Below are positions 19,001 through 26,770 of a stretch of DNA of 49,198 nucleotides, piece by piece; position 1 is the stretch's first letter, and each line of letters opens with the position of its first letter. This DNA is from Chitinispirillales bacterium (GTDB lineage: Bacteria > Fibrobacterota > Chitinivibrionia > Chitinivibrionales > Chitinivibrionaceae). The DNA is taken from NCBI GenBank assembly GCA_031254455.1, contig JAIRUI010000046.1:1-49198 (forward strand), written 5' to 3'. The notes under the pieces are model-generated. The model saw nothing but the letters and a program-made list of their open reading frames with translations, was not told the origin of the DNA and searched no databases. Made by a program: the position numbers and the translations under genes.

Positions 19001-19016
19001 TGGCACAAATATTGCA
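19001..19016 (+). promoter_or_regulatory. sigma-54 (-24/-12) promoter of flgG-flgA
   Basis: TGGCAC at 19001-19006 and TTGCA at 19012-19016 match the -24/-12 consensus TGGCAC(N5)TTGCW with exact spacing. It lies 29 nt before the flgG start codon, in the direction of flgG. Confidence 0.9.
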
Positions 19017-19044
19017 AGTTTTTTGTAAAAAACAAGGAGGCAAA

Positions 19045-19851
19045 ATGATCAGATCTATGTACACCGGCGCTACGGGAATGAAAGCGCAGCAATTGATGAT
19101 GGATAACATATCAAACAATTTATCCAATGTCAATACGAACGCATATAAACGCCAGTCGCTTCAATTTAAGGATTTAATGTATCAAACTTTACGCGAACCA
19201 GGAGTGTATAACCCTGAAGGAGGAATCGCTCCCGCAGGAATTGAAATTGGAATGGGCGTTCGCGTCGGGGCGACAACGAGAAGTTTTGCACAAGGCGCAG
19301 TTAAAGAAACCGGCAGAGATTACGATGTTGCGATTAATGGCGTAGGCTTTTTTCAAATAGAACTGCCAAACGGCGCTATTGCATACTCAAGAGACGGGCA
19401 GTTTCAACGCGCCGGAGACGGAACTTTGACAACAAGCGACGGTTATCGTCTATATCCTGAAATCGTAGTTCCGGAAGGATTCGATACTATTATTGTAACA
19501 AACGACGGCTATGTTTCCGCCGTAAAACAAGGAACGGAATCAAATTCCGGAAAACCTGAAAATGTGGATTTGGGACAAATAGAATTAGCCTCATTCATAA
19601 ATCCGGCGGGCTTACATTCATTGGGAAGCAATTTATATGCAGAAACCGTATCGTCCGGCGCTCCGCTCATTTCACATCCGGGTGATGACGGATTCGGAAC
19701 TTTATATCAAAAAATGATAGAGGCGTCTAATGTAGAAATCGTTGACGAAATGATAGGTATGATCGCTACGCAAAGAGCGTACGACATCGTATCAAAATCA
19801 ATAACGGTTTCGGAAGAAATGCTTCAAACGGCAAACAACCTTAAAAGGTAA
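19045..19851 (+). CDS. flgG: flagellar basal-body distal rod protein FlgG
   Basis: FlgG forms the distal rod of the flagellum, crossing the P and L rings. The 268-residue product starts at the ATG at 19045 behind AAGGAGG; upstream in-frame starts would lie inside the promoter region. The N-terminus has the rod/hook family pattern MIRSMYTGATGMKAQQ and DNISNNLSNVNTNAYK, and the C-terminus ends with the coiled rod segment (EIVDEMIGMIATQRAYD, then EMLQTANNL). Length is normal. It is followed 6 nt later by flgA. No flgF lies beside it, unlike the usual flgF-flgG order. Expression is from the sigma-54 promoter just upstream. Confidence 0.96.
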   Translation: MIRSMYTGATGMKAQQLMMDNISNNLSNVNTNAYKRQSLQFKDLMYQTLREPGVYNPEGGIAPAGIEIGMGVRVGATTRSFAQGAVKETGRDYDVAINGVGFFQIELPNGAIAYSRDGQFQRAGDGTLTTSDGYRLYPEIVVPEGFDTIIVTNDGYVSAVKQGTESNSGKPENVDLGQIELASFINPAGLHSLGSNLYAETVSSGAPLISHPGDDGFGTLYQKMIEASNVEIVDEMIGMIATQRAYDIVSKSITVSEEMLQTANNLKR

Positions 19852-19857
19852 ATTACG

Positions 19858-20790
19858 ATGAAATCGGCGGCGGTAATTTTGTTTTCTACGGCAATATTAT
19901 TGGCAAAAACGCAGGTGATTCTTTTGGATTCTTCTGCGGTGGAGACCGAATTTATTCGTCTTGGGCAGGTTTCGCAAATTATCGGCGAACACAAGGTGTT
20001 GCTTGACACGTTAAGTATAACAACGTCAGCGCCTCCGGGATTTTCGCGATTTTTACTTAAAAGCAACATTATTATTCCGGCGGAAATAAAAAATACGACA
20101 ACAATTATCGGTGCGGACAGAATTAAAATTCATTCGCTTTCTCAAAAAATACCGTACGAAGATTTAGCGCAAGCCGCAAAAAAACTTTTAGAAAATTTTC
20201 TCGTCAACACAGAAACCGTTAAAAGCGAAGTTTTGTTTGAATTTGCAAAGGGTGCGGAATTAAATGTTGCGCTTGGAGATTACGAGGTCGTTTTGGGAAA
20301 AATTGATGTTAAACAACTAAGAGGCAGAACGGTTATTCCTCTTGTGGTTGTTCAAAAAAACGGAGAAAAAAAAACACGCATAACGCTAAACGCATTAATT
20401 AAAATAGTCGCAAAAGTTTGTGTGGCAAGTAAAGATATGGCTCGATACGAAAAATTTGCGCCGCAAAATTTGGAATACAAAACAGTCGATATTTCTACAT
20501 TAAACGGAACGCCGCTTTATGAGATGCCTAAAATTGACGAGTACCAAATTATCGGAGCGATTCGTTCCGGAACTATAATTACGGACAAACATATAGCGCC
20601 TAGACATATTGTCGAATCAGGAAGCCCTGTAAAAATGGTGTCGGGCGGTTCAATGGTTAAAGTGTATGTTTGGGGACGCGCCAGAAGTTCAGGACGCATA
20701 GGCGACATAATCGCCGTAGAAAATATGGAAAGCAATAAAATTGTTAGAGGTAAAATTATTCAGCCGGGTGAAGTTGAAATTATTCGATAA
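19858..20790 (+). CDS. flgA: flagellar P-ring assembly chaperone FlgA
   Basis: FlgA is a periplasmic chaperone needed for FlgI to build the P ring. The 310-residue protein has a signal peptide (MKSAAVILFSTAILLAKTQ) and a C-terminal SAF-type domain, with the typical stretch where a basic strand reads RSGTIITDKHIAPRHIV, followed by GSPVKMVSGG and VKVYVWGRARSSGRIGDIIAVENMES. FlgA proteins end in this domain, so the gene is complete. The N-terminal half is less conserved. Position between flgG and flgH fits the common flgG-flgA-flgH-flgI order. Confidence 0.9.
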   Translation: MKSAAVILFSTAILLAKTQVILLDSSAVETEFIRLGQVSQIIGEHKVLLDTLSITTSAPPGFSRFLLKSNIIIPAEIKNTTTIIGADRIKIHSLSQKIPYEDLAQAAKKLLENFLVNTETVKSEVLFEFAKGAELNVALGDYEVVLGKIDVKQLRGRTVIPLVVVQKNGEKKTRITLNALIKIVAKVCVASKDMARYEKFAPQNLEYKTVDISTLNGTPLYEMPKIDEYQIIGAIRSGTIITDKHIAPRHIVESGSPVKMVSGGSMVKVYVWGRARSSGRIGDIIAVENMESNKIVRGKIIQPGEVEIIR

Positions 20791-20917
20791 AGAGTGATTT
20801 CATCAAAATTTTACAATTAATCTACAATAATAAATTCAGAAATTTATTCCTAAATTTTGCGGCAAAAAATTCTTGATACCTTAACATTTTTTCTGCGAAC
20901 TATTTATTCTAACACAT

Positions 20918-20933
20918 TGGCACAAAATTTGCA
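20918..20933 (+). promoter_or_regulatory. sigma-54 (-24/-12) promoter of flgH-flgI
   Basis: TGGCAC at 20918-20923 and TTGCA at 20929-20933, again with five bases between, lie 43 nt upstream of the flgH start. The sequence is nearly identical to the flgG promoter element. Confidence 0.9.
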
Positions 20934-20975
20934 ATTGTTTTACATAAACGACCAAATTGTTCGGGGAGGAGCAAT

Positions 20976-21545
20976 ATGAAAAATTTATTTGTTTTTTTAA
21001 TTATCGCCGTTTTAGCGAACTCTGTAAACGCTGCAAGAGTTTATTCTCTTTACACTGACCGCAGGGCGGTACAAGAAGGTGATATTCTCACTGTTTTGAT
21101 TGTCGAGAATGCCGAAGCGAACGCAAAAAGCAGTACAAATACGAAGAAAAAGAATTCGCTTGGAGCCAGTGCGCAGCCGATTGGAATTAAGGGGCTTAAT
21201 GTTTTCCCTAACGGAATTTCGGAAGGCGGGAGTTTAAGCGCCGATTACGACGGAAGCGGCGCTACCGCGAGGACGGGAAAGTTTGTCGCAAAAGTTTCGG
21301 CGAGAATCGAACAAGTGCTTGACAACGGAAATTTGATTATCAGCGGCAATAAAGTCGTTGAAATCAATGAGGAAAAAGAAATCATAAACATTTCAGGCAT
21401 TGTTCGCCCCGAAGACATTGAAGGCAACAATACAATTTATTCATACAATATCGCAAATGCGCAAATAACGTATTCCGGCAAAGGCAGCGCGTCTTCCGGA
21501 CAAAGACCGGGACCGCTTGCACGTTTATTTAATTGGCTGTTCTAA
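20976..21545 (+). CDS. flgH: flagellar L-ring protein FlgH, without the usual lipidation cysteine
   Basis: FlgH forms the outer-membrane L ring around the rod. The 189-residue product has the family core: SLYTDRRAVQEGDILTVLIVENAEA, KFVAKVSARIEQVLDNGNLIISG in outline, GIVRPEDIEGNNTI and ITYSGKG. It starts at an ATG behind GGGGAGGAG. FlgH is normally a lipoprotein, but the signal peptide here (MKNLFVFLIIAVLANSVNA) contains no cysteine and appears to be cleaved by ordinary signal peptidase I. The protein is shorter than the enterobacterial form (about 230 residues). It is the first gene of the second sigma-54 unit. Confidence 0.94.
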   Translation: MKNLFVFLIIAVLANSVNAARVYSLYTDRRAVQEGDILTVLIVENAEANAKSSTNTKKKNSLGASAQPIGIKGLNVFPNGISEGGSLSADYDGSGATARTGKFVAKVSARIEQVLDNGNLIISGNKVVEINEEKEIINISGIVRPEDIEGNNTIYSYNIANAQITYSGKGSASSGQRPGPLARLFNWLF

Positions 21546-21566
21546 AAGATATTCAAAGGGGAAAAA

Positions 21567-22706
21567 ATGAAAAAAATTACAGCGATTCTCTTTATCGCCG
21601 CTTTTTCAATGAGTTTATTTGCGGCGACAAACGTCAGAATTAAAGACGTAGCGAAAATCAACGGCGTGGAAGATTTACAAATTTATGGTTACGGATTAGT
21701 TGTGGGACTTGCCGGAACCGGAGACCGAATGAACACGGTATTTACTACACAAACAATGAAAAATATGCTCAAAAATATGGGGATAGAACTACCAGAAAAA
21801 CAGATTACCATGCGTAACGTCGCCGCCGTCATGGTAACGGGAACGGTAGATCCGTTCAAAAAACGCGGAACAAGAATAGACATTATGGTTTCATCCATAG
21901 GAGACGCCCGTTCTTTGGAAGGCGGAACTTTGATATTAACTCCGTTGCAAGGTCCTGACGGAGAAATGTATGCAACCGCGCAAGGCGCGTTATCGACCGG
22001 CGGATTCGATATTCGTAATCGCGGCTTAAGTAAAACTACCATGAATCATACGTTAGTGGGAAGAGTTCCGGACGGCGCAATTATTCAAAGAGAATATATT
22101 TTTAACGAATTTAACGGCGTAGATTTGGCGCTTTCGCTTGACAAACCGGATTTTACTTCGGCGGTATCGATGGCGACGGCTATTAACGGATATTTTACGC
22201 AATTCGGTACAGAAGGGAGAATCGCGCAGGCGATAGACGCTTCAACCGTGACGCTTAATTATAACCTGAGCAGTAGAGCGATAAGTACGGTAGAAAATCC
22301 GCTTGGACTTGCAGAGTTTATTTCTATTGTGGAAAACGTAACGTTCGACGTAGCAACTTCGGCAAAAGTTGTAATGAACGAAAGAACGGGAACTATTGTC
22401 GCCGGCGGAAACGTCAGAATTTCACAAATAACGCTTACACATGGCGGAATAAAAGTAGAAATTACAAATAAACCGGCAATTATTCAGCCGATGCCGTTTA
22501 CCTTTGGAAGAACGGCGACAATTCCAAATCCTGAAGTCGTAGTGGAACAAAAAGATATGGATATGGTGGTTTTGGATGAAACCACAACCGCTTCCGACCT
22601 TGCTCAGGCGCTTAATTCTTTGGGGGTGGCAAGCAGAGATATAATTTCAATTTTCCAAGCGATTAAAGAAGCGGGCGCACTCCAAGCGCAACTCATAATA
22701 ATATAG
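21567..22706 (+). CDS. flgI: flagellar P-ring protein FlgI
   Basis: FlgI forms the periplasmic P ring in the peptidoglycan layer. The 379-residue protein has a signal peptide ending SLFAAT, then the family pattern VRIKDVAKINGVEDLQIYGYGLVVGLAGTGD, TQTMKNMLKNMGI, and the C-terminal VVMNERTGTIVAGG, then SLGVASRDIISIFQAIKEAGALQAQL. Length is full. It sits 21 nt after flgH and is closed by a strong hairpin terminator. FlgJ is not adjacent, so the muramidase function for rod passage must be encoded elsewhere. Confidence 0.97.
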   Translation: MKKITAILFIAAFSMSLFAATNVRIKDVAKINGVEDLQIYGYGLVVGLAGTGDRMNTVFTTQTMKNMLKNMGIELPEKQITMRNVAAVMVTGTVDPFKKRGTRIDIMVSSIGDARSLEGGTLILTPLQGPDGEMYATAQGALSTGGFDIRNRGLSKTTMNHTLVGRVPDGAIIQREYIFNEFNGVDLALSLDKPDFTSAVSMATAINGYFTQFGTEGRIAQAIDASTVTLNYNLSSRAISTVENPLGLAEFISIVENVTFDVATSAKVVMNERTGTIVAGGNVRISQITLTHGGIKVEITNKPAIIQPMPFTFGRTATIPNPEVVVEQKDMDMVVLDETTTASDLAQALNSLGVASRDIISIFQAIKEAGALQAQLIII

Positions 22707-22730
22707 TTAAATCCTCCCCGATTTAACAAA

Positions 22731-22776
22731 AAATACGGCTGCCGCATTTTTCCTTTTGCGGCAGCCGTATTTTTTT
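22731..22776. terminator. strong hairpin terminator after flgI, bidirectional
   Basis: A perfect 16-bp stem (22731-22746 paired with 22757-22772; core TACGGCTGCCGCA) with a short T/C-rich loop is followed by a T-run on the plus strand and an A-run before it. It would end both the flg transcript and the convergent minus-strand gene at 22915-23427. Confidence 0.92.
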
Positions 22777-22844
22777 AAGAATTTAGGAAAATTATACACG
22801 ATCTTCACCGTACACTAAATAATCCATCTCTACAAGCCGAATTT

Positions 22845-22876
22845 GGCTTAAATCATGTATAAACATGCTTTAAGCC
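22845..22876. repeat. 13-bp imperfect inverted repeat in convergent intergenic gap
   Basis: GGCTTAAATCATG (22845-22857) and CATGCTTTAAGCC (22864-22876) pair with one mismatch around a TATAAA loop, with no T-tract. Part of it, TACAAGCCGA plus TTTGGCTTAAAT from 22831, is also found with small changes near 3263 in the pta leader region, so it may be a dispersed short repeat or protein-binding site. Confidence 0.45.
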
Positions 22877-22914
22877 ACCAAAAACAGGTAAACTCGAAGA
22901 TTTACCTTCAATCT

Positions 22915-23427
22915 CTAATCTTCTATTTTTGTAAACTTGTCAATCCTCAAATCGTCATAACGATTGTCTCTTAAAATCCTGATACCGTCGTGTTCTTTCT
23001 CGAAACGCTTCTGATATTCAATATAATCGTTTTCGGAAACGTTTTTCATATTATTGTTTGTAATTTTGCATCCTTTCATAGTCGTGCTGTCAAGCGGACA
23101 GTCCAGTTCTTTGAGAATGCGGTTTTCTTTGTCTGTGATAAAACAATATTGTTTCATTACAACATTTACGACTTTCTGCGCCTGTCCGAAAGATATATCT
23201 TTATCCAAATTTTTTATCTTTTTTATAGTGTTAAAAATGTCTGCGTTTTTCAAACTTCCATCATCGGCTTTTCCCATAAGAAGCATAATTCCGTTAAAAA
23301 GCGCTTCCCTGAACTTCTTTTTCGTTTCTTTTGATATATTTTTACCAAAAGATCTGTCAATTTGCGAGCCTCTGCTGAACTCAATAATAAACAATTTAAG
23401 TTCTTTCTCTCTCATTTTGCTAAGCAT
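22915..23427 (-). CDS. hypothetical protein
   Basis: The 170-residue protein is Lys- and Glu-rich, with no signal peptide or membrane segment, so it is probably cytoplasmic. It has a helical N-terminal half (KKKFREALFNGIMLLMGKA) and a small cluster of Cys residues (QYCF, DCPLD, GCKI). I do not recognise a family. It lies 18 nt after the end of the possible frame continuation of the coiled-coil protein and probably belongs to its transcript. An AAAGGA stretch lies about 10 nt upstream of the ATG. It is closed by the bidirectional terminator at 22731-22776. Confidence 0.6.
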   Translation of the reverse strand: MLSKMREKELKLFIIEFSRGSQIDRSFGKNISKETKKKFREALFNGIMLLMGKADDGSLKNADIFNTIKKIKNLDKDISFGQAQKVVNVVMKQYCFITDKENRILKELDCPLDSTTMKGCKITNNNMKNVSENDYIEYQKRFEKEHDGIRILRDNRYDDLRIDKFTKIED

Positions 23428-23445
23428 AAAGATGTTTTCCTTTCT

Positions 23446-23628
23446 TTAATCTACGTCAGTAACCGACATTTCCGTTTCGTATTTCTCTCCAACAAGCCGC
23501 ATTCTCTCTTGGCATTCCGCTTGAACACGTTGCCGTTCCGTTTGCATTTCCAAATCTTTCCTTTGAATTTCTTCTTGAAATTCTAACATTTCTTGAAAAG
23601 TCTTTTGTGGGTTTCGTTTGATTCTGGG
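23446..23628 (-). pseudogene. in-frame continuation of the coiled-coil protein beyond a stop codon
   Basis: After the TAA at 23629-23631 the same reading frame stays open for 60 codons to a TAA at 23446-23448. The translation is of the same Glu/Gln/Arg-rich coiled-coil kind (FQEMLEFQEEIQRKD, then RQRVQAECQERMRLVGEKYE). It repeats the segment QRVQEEC of the upstream gene at both residue and base level. An ATG at 23589 could start a 47-residue ORF but has no clear ribosome-binding site. I read this as the cut-off tail of a longer gene or a degenerated tandem duplication; an independent small protein is less likely. Confidence 0.5.
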
Positions 23629-24366
23629 TTACATCTGTATTTCCATATCCCGTTGCCGTATTTCCATATCCTTTTCCTGCCTGTATTTTTGGTATTCCTT
23701 TTCTTTCTCGGCAAGCTGTTCATACCCTTCATTACATTCCTCTTGAACGCGTTGAATTCCCGCGGAGTATTCCGCTTGAATGCGTTCTCTTTCTGCTAAC
23801 ATGCGGTTTACTTTATCTATCTTTTGTTGTTGCAGTTCTGCTTCCTGTTTCATTTTTACCGGATAATTCTTGTAATTACCCCATTCCGTTTCAATCTTTG
23901 CCATATTCTTTTTATAATCGTTAAGTTTTTCCCTCATTAAAGCGCCTTGCGCACTGGGGTTTGCACGATACATAACTTCAAGTTTTAATTTTAGTTTGTC
24001 TAATTCGGCTATTTGCGTGTCAAAATTTTTTAACTTAAATATTGTCGTATATTCGTCAAAGAATACATCCCCATAATTACTTCCTACTGGATATATAAGA
24101 ACGCTAAGACTGTAAAATTTGTAGTATTTGTCAAATTCTTGACGGTTAACCTTATCACCGTAAAGTTTTGCAATATATTCACCGGACATCACTCCTCCTA
24201 ACGCTACGATGTCTTCCGTAGAACGAACTTTAATCGACATATCCATCGCCATATCAATCGTTGCATTACTAGTTTGTCCAAACGTTACTCCCGTAACACA
24301 CATCACCGCTAACATGCTTGCCAATCCCAACCACCTGGCAACTTTTCCAATTGTAAATTTTCTCAT
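23629..24366 (-). CDS. exported coiled-coil protein with internal repeats
   Basis: The 245-residue protein starts MRKFTIGKVARWLGLASMLAVMCVTGVTFGQ, a long signal peptide cut near residue 30. The N-terminal half (residues 32-120) is globular and unrecognised. From about 120 to the end it is a continuous Glu/Lys/Gln-rich coiled coil with the repeated heptad-like units ERIQAEY, QRVQEEC and KDMEIRQRDMEIQ. The gene ends at a TAA after which the same frame continues with more of the same repeat. It precedes the hypothetical gene at 22915-23427. The function is unknown; a periplasmic structural role is plausible. Confidence 0.65.
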   Translation of the reverse strand: MRKFTIGKVARWLGLASMLAVMCVTGVTFGQTSNATIDMAMDMSIKVRSTEDIVALGGVMSGEYIAKLYGDKVNRQEFDKYYKFYSLSVLIYPVGSNYGDVFFDEYTTIFKLKNFDTQIAELDKLKLKLEVMYRANPSAQGALMREKLNDYKKNMAKIETEWGNYKNYPVKMKQEAELQQQKIDKVNRMLAERERIQAEYSAGIQRVQEECNEGYEQLAEKEKEYQKYRQEKDMEIRQRDMEIQM

Positions 24367-24841
24367 AAGAGATCTCCAAAATTATAAAGTATTGCAAAAG
24401 CACTATGCTTATCGCCAAAAGTTAATAACTTATGATTACTTGGAAGGAAGACAGCGGTAAAATCAGAAAAGGCTGTTCCGCCCAAAATCATAATTCTACC
24501 ATAAACAACGATTATATTCCTCTTTAGATGTAAGGATAGGCAGAACAGCCTAGACTATTTGCTCTTACATCGTAAAAAGAAAGTAGAACGGAATACGGAA
24601 ATTTCCCGACAAACCGTTGTTTATGGTACAAGAAAAATATCAATTTGTACGTTAACGAAACGAGAAAATAATGAGAAAATTCAGTTTTTAGCCTTTCATC
24701 AATGTTTATAAGGTATAATCTTAATTTCCAATTTTTTATTTAATTTCTAAACTTGCAATTATTGGTAAAAGTAAAATGTGAATATTTCAATTACGCAAAA
24801 AATATTTTAGTCGAAAATTTTAAATAAAAAGGAAACAATTT
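24367..24841. other. intergenic region with crossing inverted repeats
   Basis: No convincing gene is seen in these 475 nt between divergently oriented genes. The middle (24470-24628) holds three inverted-repeat pairs: 24497-24510 with 24615-24628 (14 bp, perfect); 24470-24482 with 24539-24551 (12 of 13); and 24527-24534 with 24564-24571 (8 bp). The first and third pairs interleave with the second, so they cannot all form one simple hairpin. A 31-codon ORF at 24432-24527 has no ribosome-binding site. Candidates are a structured RNA with a pseudoknot, or a short MITE-like element bounded by the 14-bp repeats. Confidence 0.5.
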
Positions 24842-25753
24842 ATGCGCGGACTTGTTCTTTCCGCAGGGTTTGGAAGCAGGCTTAAACCGATTACGGATAT
24901 TATCCCCAAAGCGCTTGCGCCGGTTTGCGGAATTCCACTCTTTGAAATCGCGCTTCGGCGTCTTCGCAAAAACGCCGTTTACGACTTAGCGGTAAATATA
25001 CACTATATGAGTGAATTTATGGATATGGCGCTGGATAATTTGCCGTATTATGTGAAAAGATTTTACGAAAAACCGCAAATTTTGGGAACGGGCGGCGCAT
25101 TATGGAACGCAAAAGACTGGTTTTTTGAAGACAACGTTTTTTGCGTAACAAACGCCGACATAATCCATAATGTAAAAATCAAAAAGTTGTCGCTTGATTT
25201 TAAGTCGTCTGGAACGGATATTGCGCTTATCTGCTCAAACGTTTGCGGTGAAAAAGTAATGGGTATAGGAAAAAATAACGAATACGTCGGCAGAGTCGAT
25301 AATCTTTTCGGTGAAATGCAAAGATCTTCGGCTTTCACGGGAATTGCGTTTTACAGAAGCGCGGTCGCCGAAATTTTCCGCAAAGACGATTTTGACGTAA
25401 AAACAATATGGAAAAGAGCGGTTGAATGCGGATTTTCGGTTCAAGTTTGGGATTTTAACGATATTTTGTGGTTTGACACAGGAACTGTAAACGATCTAAA
25501 AAACTGCTATTGGGCGATTTTAGACAAAAAAATTCCGTTTTCTTTCCCGCTTGGAATGAAGGTTGATTTTGAAAAAAAGATAGCGTATCCATCAAGTAAA
25601 AATTATGAAATTTCTAAAGATTCCCGATATTTGTGGATTGAAAACGTTTTAGCCGAAAAAATAGACGCTTCATATTCGATTTTCTGGGGCGGAAGTAAAA
25701 TTGAAAATAAAAAATACAAAAACACAATAGTAACGCCTTGGGGTGAGATTTAA
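24842..25753 (+). CDS. murU: nucleotidyltransferase, probable N-acetylmuramate 1-phosphate uridylyltransferase (MurU-like)
   Basis: The 303-residue protein is a sugar-1-phosphate nucleotidyltransferase with the N-terminal signature GLVLSAGFGSRLKPIT, the lysine in PKALAPV, the GTGGALWNA loop and the metal Asp in TNADI. MurU makes UDP-MurNAc from MurNAc 1-phosphate in peptidoglycan recycling that bypasses de novo MurA/MurB. The assignment to MurU rests on the AmgK-like kinase gene that starts 3 nt downstream. The protein is longer than typical MurU (about 225 residues), with an extra C-terminal 70 residues carrying turns of a beta-helix-like kind. A heptose or other hexose pyrophosphorylase remains possible. 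Confidence 0.75.
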   Translation: MRGLVLSAGFGSRLKPITDIIPKALAPVCGIPLFEIALRRLRKNAVYDLAVNIHYMSEFMDMALDNLPYYVKRFYEKPQILGTGGALWNAKDWFFEDNVFCVTNADIIHNVKIKKLSLDFKSSGTDIALICSNVCGEKVMGIGKNNEYVGRVDNLFGEMQRSSAFTGIAFYRSAVAEIFRKDDFDVKTIWKRAVECGFSVQVWDFNDILWFDTGTVNDLKNCYWAILDKKIPFSFPLGMKVDFEKKIAYPSSKNYEISKDSRYLWIENVLAEKIDASYSIFWGGSKIENKKYKNTIVTPWGEI

Positions 25754-25756
25754 TCT

Positions 25757-26710
25757 ATGCCGTTTTGTCAATCAATCAAAGAAACAGCCAGAAAATATTT
25801 AGAGGGTGAATTTTTGTTTACCCAAATGAGCGGCGCGGGCAGTGCAAGAACTTTTTATAGATTTGAAACGCCAAGAAATAAAAAAGCAGTATTAATTATT
25901 TGGGATGGAAAAGACAGTGATTGGGATTATTTTATAGCCTTAAACGAGATACTTGAATTACAAAATTCCATTCCGTCGATTATTGAATTTAAAAGGGAAG
26001 AAAATTGGGCTTTTGTTCGCGACTGCGGAAATTTTACACTTAAAAATTTATTTGAAATACATAAAAACAACATTGAAGAAAAAAAGAATTTATTAGACAA
26101 AACGGCGCAAAAACTCGCATTTTGGCAAAGCGTAAAAATTCCTCAAACAAATATAATCTCAAAACGAATTTTTGCGATGCCGGATCTGTTGTGGGAATCG
26201 GATTATTTTCGCAAACACATATCCCCTATTTTCCCAAACACAAAAGATTTATTTTTCAGCGATAATTTTGAGAAAGAAAGAAACGAAATAGCGGCGCAAA
26301 TCGATAAGCAGCCGAAATGTCTAATGCATCGCGATTTTCAGTCGGAAAATATTGTTTTCGATGAAAATAACGTTTCATTTGTCGATATTCAGGGAGCAAG
26401 ATTAGGTCCTCGCTTTTACGACGTTGCATCTTTGCTTTTTGATCCGTATCTGTACCCTATGATTACCCAAGAATTACGTTCTTTTTTTGTGGGAAAATTA
26501 CAAATCCAAAAAGACAATTCTTTGTTTTTATGTGCGTTGCAACGACTTATGCAAGCAATTGGAGCGTATGGTAATTTATCGCAAAATCAAAACAAACCTC
26601 ATTACCGCCAATTCATAAAACCCGCCGCAATTCAAGCATTTGATATTTGTAAAACTTTAGACAAATATCAGACACTTTCAAGGATTTTCAAAAAGATTGC
26701 CGAAAAGTAA
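25757..26710 (+). CDS. amgK: anomeric N-acetylmuramate/N-acetylglucosamine kinase, AmgK-like
   Basis: The 317-residue protein belongs to the aminoglycoside-phosphotransferase fold. It has the catalytic loop MHRDFQSENIV (catalytic Asp in HRD) and the metal Asp in FVDIQGARLGPRFYDVASLLFDPY, the arrangement seen in AmgK, with a lysine-bearing strand at KAVLIIWDG. AmgK phosphorylates MurNAc at C1, and MurU then forms UDP-MurNAc. The gene is separated from the murU-like gene by 3 nt, which strongly supports this recycling pair, here in the order murU-amgK. Confidence 0.82.
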   Translation: MPFCQSIKETARKYLEGEFLFTQMSGAGSARTFYRFETPRNKKAVLIIWDGKDSDWDYFIALNEILELQNSIPSIIEFKREENWAFVRDCGNFTLKNLFEIHKNNIEEKKNLLDKTAQKLAFWQSVKIPQTNIISKRIFAMPDLLWESDYFRKHISPIFPNTKDLFFSDNFEKERNEIAAQIDKQPKCLMHRDFQSENIVFDENNVSFVDIQGARLGPRFYDVASLLFDPYLYPMITQELRSFFVGKLQIQKDNSLFLCALQRLMQAIGAYGNLSQNQNKPHYRQFIKPAAIQAFDICKTLDKYQTLSRIFKKIAEK

Positions 26711-26770
26711 CTAAATGGGTTTTGGCAAAAAATATTTTCTATAGAAGAATATACGGCTTTCGGGGGAAAA

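Noticed and set aside
24432..24527. 31-codon plus-strand ORF in the structured gap
   Set aside because: No ribosome-binding site and its sequence is explained by the inverted repeats it covers.
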